A stretch of DNA of 8,586 nt, from positions 1 through 8,586 of the forward strand of contig SKIX01000024.1 in assembly GCA_007116195.1 (NCBI GenBank), given 5' to 3'. Shown here in pieces: positions 5,935-8,586 of the stretch (positions are counted from its first letter, which is position 1; every line of letters begins with the position of its first letter). The notes under the pieces are model-generated. The model was not told where the DNA came from, made no database searches, and saw only the letters and a program-made list of their open reading frames with translations. This DNA comes from Marinospirillum sp. GTDB lineage: Bacteria > Pseudomonadota > Gammaproteobacteria > Pseudomonadales > Halomonadaceae. A program made the translations under genes and the position numbers.

Positions 5935-7983
5935 TTGAGCCAAGATACGCCTGCGTCACCTGCTCTCTCCTTGATTGAAGACCTCTCGCAAGCAACGACC
6001 ACGCTCGCTATCTCTCAACAGCTCTTGCAGTGGTTTCGTCAAGGGGGTGCTGAAGAAGCTGAAGCCCGCTTTCATGCTCTTTTGGCTGCGTTAGAGCAGC
6101 AGCCTGAAACAACAGCCAAGCTGGCCAAGGTGTTTTTTCAGGGTTTGCAGGAGACTCATATTTATCCAGCCCTGGTTACCCTGGGTATTTTTTCCCGCAG
6201 GGGGTTTACCCGCGAATTCATTTCCCGCTTTTATGAGCGTCTTAACCCCGCTCCCAAGCAGCTCGATAATCTGCGCGATGTTATGGGGCTGATCGTGGAT
6301 AGCAGTAGCGACGAAGTGTGGCTCAAGGCCTTACCTGCGCGGGCCTGGCTGGATCTTTTTGCTTGTCTGGAAAGACAGCTGCCTGGTGAGCAAGCCCAGG
6401 AGCTGCGTTGCCATTTGTTTAAAGAAAACCTTCATGCTTTGGAAATGCTCTCGATTTGGGTTGCAGCTGAGGAGCTAGAGCCTGACTTGATGCGCTTGGA
6501 TCGGCGTTTGCTGGAGCTGGATTCTCCTTTAGTGGCTTTGCAAAGGGAAATGCATCGTTTAATTGCCAGTGGCTGGCAGCAGTTGAATGATCCCCAGCAA
6601 CCTCTGGGTGATGCTGACCATTTTTGGGTCATGCTGGATCAATCACGAGAGCAGGTTGCACGTTTGCGCCGTCGTGGTGCTGGTGCAGGCTCTTCAGTTG
6701 CTTTGGCTCACCTACTCGAACGCCTGGATCAAACACTCAATCGACTGGAAGCACTTTTAACCTGCATTTTGACAACTAGCGCTGAAGAACAGCAACGGGC
6801 ACAGGGTCAACTGGTTCAGGATTTACTGCTTGCCAGTGCTGAAAAGAAAAGTTTGAAATCTCTTTGGCAACGAAGTAGCTGGATGTTGTCGCGCAGTATT
6901 ACCCAAAACAAAAGTGACCACGGGGAACACTATATTGCTCGTGACCGGCAAAGCTATTTTGCACTGATGCGTTCTGCTGCAGGTGCCGGGTTTATTATAG
7001 CGCTAATGGCTTTGCTAAAAATCACCATAGAAAGCTGGGGTTTAAGTCGAGGCTGGGAAGCCGTGCTTGTAAGTCTTAACTATGGTTTAGGGTTTATGCT
7101 GGTGCACTTGCTGCGCTTGACGATTGCGACCAAGCAGCCTGCAATGACAGCTGCCAGCTTTGCTGCTGAAGTTGAGAAGGGCGAGAATGCCCGCGCCAGT
7201 CACCGACGCTTGGCTAGCCTGTTGGTGGAAGTGAATCGTTCCCAGTGGGCAGCGGTCTGGGGAAACGTGAGCACAGCCTTGTTACTGGCTAGTGGCCTGT
7301 CTTTGATTTATGTCTGGTTCGTCGGTAGCAGTTTGTTGACCAGCCAGGAAGTTGCTTACCAGTTGCAAGCTTTGGCACCGATTACTGGGCTGGCACTCTT
7401 TTATGCAGCTATTGCTGGGGTTTGGTTATTTTGTTCGGGAATCTTGGCAGGTTTCTTTGATAATCGTGCCGATTACTTAGAAGTGCGTTTACGCTTGCGC
7501 TATCACCCCTTGATGCAGCGCCTGTTTAAAGAACAAAGGCGTGCACGCCTGGCCGATTACCTGCATGATAATTATGGTGCTTTGGCTGGAAACTTTATTT
7601 TTGGTGTACTTCTGGGTGCGACGGGTTATATCGGCTATTTAACAGGCCTGCCCCTGGATATTCGCCATGTTGCCTTTTCTTCAGCGAACCTAGGCTATGC
7701 CACTGTCAGTGGTGGGTTGGATCTCTTAGCCTTTCTGGGCTATTTGGTTTTGGTTCTGTTGATTGGCTTTGTTAATTTATGGGTTAGTTTTGCCTTGGCA
7801 CTAAAAGTTGCACTCAAAGCTCGCGGAACTGAGCTAGGCAGCTTTAGAGGGTTGTTTGTAAGTGTTCTGGAAGAAATTAAACACAGGCCCTTGTCTTTCT
7901 TTTTTCCTTTGCAAGCCGTTCAGCAAGCGCTGAAACAGGATGCTAAGGAGCCCGCTTCTAAAGATTCATCAGCTGACTCTTAA
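5935..7983 (+). CDS. 'Site-specific recombinase' Gcr-family multi-pass membrane protein
   Basis: A 682-residue member of the family annotated as site-specific recombinase after gonococcal Gcr (COG4389 / PF10136). The first 320 residues are soluble, helical and rich in Leu, Glu and Arg. Then come the signatures GEHYI (330-334) with an Arg/Asp-rich stretch, and ATKQPAMTA (398-406). The rest is hydrophobic, with about six candidate membrane segments near 343-363, 374-395, 444-465, 481-507, 551-570 and 597-625. Between them are DYLEVRLRLRYHPLM (513-527) and DIRHVAFSSANLGYA (575-589), both typical of the family. I see no serine- or tyrosine-recombinase active site, and the membrane topology argues against a DNA integrase, so the family name should not be taken as function. 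The start is TTG with AGGAAG at 5921-5926, eight bases upstream; an in-frame TAG at 5920-5922 prevents a longer form. It is divergent from the GST gene, and the HiPIP gene follows after 100 bases, probably from its own promoter. Confidence 0.87.
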   Translation: MSQDTPASPALSLIEDLSQATTTLAISQQLLQWFRQGGAEEAEARFHALLAALEQQPETTAKLAKVFFQGLQETHIYPALVTLGIFSRRGFTREFISRFYERLNPAPKQLDNLRDVMGLIVDSSSDEVWLKALPARAWLDLFACLERQLPGEQAQELRCHLFKENLHALEMLSIWVAAEELEPDLMRLDRRLLELDSPLVALQREMHRLIASGWQQLNDPQQPLGDADHFWVMLDQSREQVARLRRRGAGAGSSVALAHLLERLDQTLNRLEALLTCILTTSAEEQQRAQGQLVQDLLLASAEKKSLKSLWQRSSWMLSRSITQNKSDHGEHYIARDRQSYFALMRSAAGAGFIIALMALLKITIESWGLSRGWEAVLVSLNYGLGFMLVHLLRLTIATKQPAMTAASFAAEVEKGENARASHRRLASLLVEVNRSQWAAVWGNVSTALLLASGLSLIYVWFVGSSLLTSQEVAYQLQALAPITGLALFYAAIAGVWLFCSGILAGFFDNRADYLEVRLRLRYHPLMQRLFKEQRRARLADYLHDNYGALAGNFIFGVLLGATGYIGYLTGLPLDIRHVAFSSANLGYATVSGGLDLLAFLGYLVLVLLIGFVNLWVSFALALKVALKARGTELGSFRGLFVSVLEEIKHRPLSFFFPLQAVQQALKQDAKEPASKDSSADS

Positions 7984-8037
7984 GAAATGAGTGTTGCTAT
8001 TAGGAGACACTTGCTGCTTTTATATTAGCAATATACG

Positions 8038-8064
8038 TTGAGCTGGTATTTTAAAATCTATAAT
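8038..8064 (+). promoter_or_regulatory. Candidate promoter of the HiPIP gene
   Basis: A perfect TATAAT at 8059-8064 is preceded by TTGAGC (8038-8043) with a 15-base spacer, shorter than the usual 17. Transcription would start near 8071, so the mRNA leader would be only about 13 bases, and the GAGG ribosome site (8071-8074) would sit at its very 5' end. That is unusually short, so a promoter further up in the AT-rich stretch 8011-8037 may be used instead or as well. Confidence 0.4.
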
Positions 8065-8083
8065 GATGATGAGGTAGAAAAAT

Positions 8084-8380
8084 ATGAATAATGCACGTCG
8101 TTCGTTTATGAAAAAAGGCCTGTTTGGCTTAGCGGCTCTGCCACTAGGTATGGGTGTTTTAACGAACCAGGCCTTCGCTGCTCGCCAACAAATCCCTGAA
8201 GATCATGCTATGGCCCAGGCTTTGGGTTATGTAAAACAAAGCACGACCGAAGGCCAATACTGTGATAACTGTATTTTCTGGGAACAGGGCAATAACCCAC
8301 CTGAAAGCTGTTCTCTGCTACAGCCAAACAACTTCAAAGTTGAAGCTAAAGGCTGGTGTGAGCGCTGGATTGCCGGTTAA
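8084..8380 (+). CDS. hip: High-potential iron-sulfur protein (HiPIP), Tat-exported
   Basis: Small periplasmic electron carrier holding one [4Fe-4S] cluster that works at high potential, typically donating electrons to a reaction centre or a terminal oxidase. The precursor is 98 residues. The N-terminus is a twin-arginine signal: ARRSFMKK (4-11) with R5-R6, a hydrophobic stretch (12-26), and A-F-A at 30-32 as the likely cleavage site, leaving about 66 residues. Tat export fits a protein that folds around its cluster before export. The mature part has the conserved ALGYV (46-50), whose tyrosine packs by the cluster in known HiPIPs, and four ligands C60, C63, C76 and C92 with C-x2-C-x12-C-x15-C spacing; the last is in the family's GWC. 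The ATG has GAGG nine bases upstream. A strong hairpin terminator follows the stop, and a promoter-like TATAAT precedes the gene, so it is probably monocistronic. No redox partner is encoded in the window. Confidence 0.93.
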   Translation: MNNARRSFMKKGLFGLAALPLGMGVLTNQAFAARQQIPEDHAMAQALGYVKQSTTEGQYCDNCIFWEQGNNPPESCSLLQPNNFKVEAKGWCERWIAG

Positions 8381-8407
8381 GTGCTAAGTGTCTAAGTAAG
8401 ACTCTGC

Positions 8408-8431
8408 AAAGCCCAGCTCCTGCTGGGCTTT
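8408..8431 (+). terminator. Intrinsic terminator after the HiPIP gene
   Basis: AAAGCCCAGC (8408-8417), loop TCCT, GCTGGGCTTT (8422-8431) is a perfect ten-pair stem starting 28 bases after the HiPIP stop. The A-run on the left and T-run on the right are typical of a rho-independent terminator, although the T-run is short. Its symmetry would also allow it to stop leftward transcription from beyond the window. Confidence 0.85.
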
Positions 8432-8463
8432 AGCTCTGATTTGTACATAAAGTTCATTCTGGT

Positions 8464-8491
8464 CGCTAGGGTATAAAAAGACGCTAGGGTA
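8464..8491. repeat. Direct repeat, ten-base unit, two copies
   Basis: CGCTAGGGTA occurs at 8464-8473 and exactly again at 8482-8491, with starts 18 bases apart; an A/T-rich spacer (8474-8481) lies between. The second copy runs into the palindrome at 8488-8499. Just upstream of a TATAAT block, this could be a regulator binding site. Confidence 0.7.
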
Positions 8492-8499
8492 CTAGTACC
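8488..8499. promoter_or_regulatory. Perfect 12-base palindrome, possible operator
   Basis: GGTACTAGTACC is its own reverse complement. It overlaps the end of the second direct repeat and lies two bases before TATAAT (8502-8507), inside the spacer of any promoter using that -10. That is a common operator position. The regulator is unknown. Confidence 0.45.
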
Positions 8500-8586
8500 A
8501 TTATAATTAAAAAGTCTCTGGGTAAAGTTACACAAGTTTTTTTCTTTCGTTGCCCTATGAAATCTGTTGGAACTGCAGCTTAGCGA

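Larger units (their letters stand above)
8432..8586. other. AT-rich intergenic tail with no recognised gene
   Basis: About 155 bases follow the terminator without a convincing gene up to the window edge. They contain a direct repeat (8464-8491), a palindrome (8488-8499), an ATTATAAT promoter-like block (8500-8507) that reads the same on both strands, and a run of seven T (8537-8543). An ATG at 8558 opens only seven further codons. A minus-strand frame is open across the tail, but its composition does not look coding. The stretch is most likely the upstream region of a gene beyond the window. Confidence 0.5.

Noticed and set aside
6432..6632. Minus-strand frame of 66 codons, Ser- and Lys-rich
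   Set aside because: Antisense shadow of the Gcr-family gene.
7990..8011. Possible terminator hairpin after the Gcr-family gene
   Set aside because: AGTGT and ACACT form only five pairs around a 12-base loop, and the following T-run is interrupted; too weak to call.
8488..8499. Resemblance of GTACTAGTAC to half-sites of the TrpR operator
   Set aside because: The classical operator has two CTAG cores separated by four bases; this palindrome has only one, and no tryptophan gene is in view.
8390..8586. Minus-strand open frame crossing the intergenic tail
   Set aside because: It reads through the terminator stem and the palindrome and has a non-coding-like composition (many Asn, Thr, Phe and Ser) and no ribosome site. 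A longer sequence would be needed to test it.

Overview
The window looks like chromosomal DNA of a gammaproteobacterium, plausibly of the Oceanospirillales type; I cannot name a genus. Pointers are an RNase II (rather than only RNase R) very close to the E. coli protein, a periplasmic HiPIP electron carrier, a Gcr-type membrane protein, roughly balanced base composition, tight gene packing and frequent convergent ends. I see no insertion sequence, tRNA, rRNA, CRISPR array or phage gene. No gene-free stretch exceeds about 210 bases.

Layout, left to right. (1) Minus strand: the 5' part of rnb (RNase II) runs off the left edge. A 76-residue two-helix membrane protein lies 28 bases upstream of it, probably in the same transcript. 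(2) Plus strand: a Nit1-like carbon-nitrogen hydrolase starts divergently from that pair. Its 3' end overlaps by 30 bases the end of a convergent DUF488/YeaO-like gene. (3) Plus strand: an 818-residue protein with a TTG start, which I read as three tandem DUF1266-like modules after a unique N-terminal region. Its stop codon overlaps that of the next, convergent gene. (4) Minus strand: a glutathionyl-hydroquinone reductase (xi-class GST). (5) Plus strand: a 682-residue 'site-specific recombinase Gcr' family protein, also with a TTG start, divergent from the GST. (6) Plus strand: a Tat-exported HiPIP with its own promoter and a clear intrinsic terminator. (7) A final AT-rich, CTAG-rich intergenic tail holds a direct repeat and a perfect 12-base palindrome.

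The genes do not form one pathway. Two enzymes share a glutathione theme (deaminated-glutathione amidase-like hydrolase, glutathionyl-hydroquinone reductase), but they are in different transcription units. The least understood content is the triple-module DUF1266-like protein, the Gcr-family membrane protein and the small membrane protein upstream of rnb. I found no convincing evidence for a new multi-gene system; the best leads are single-gene and small regulatory observations.
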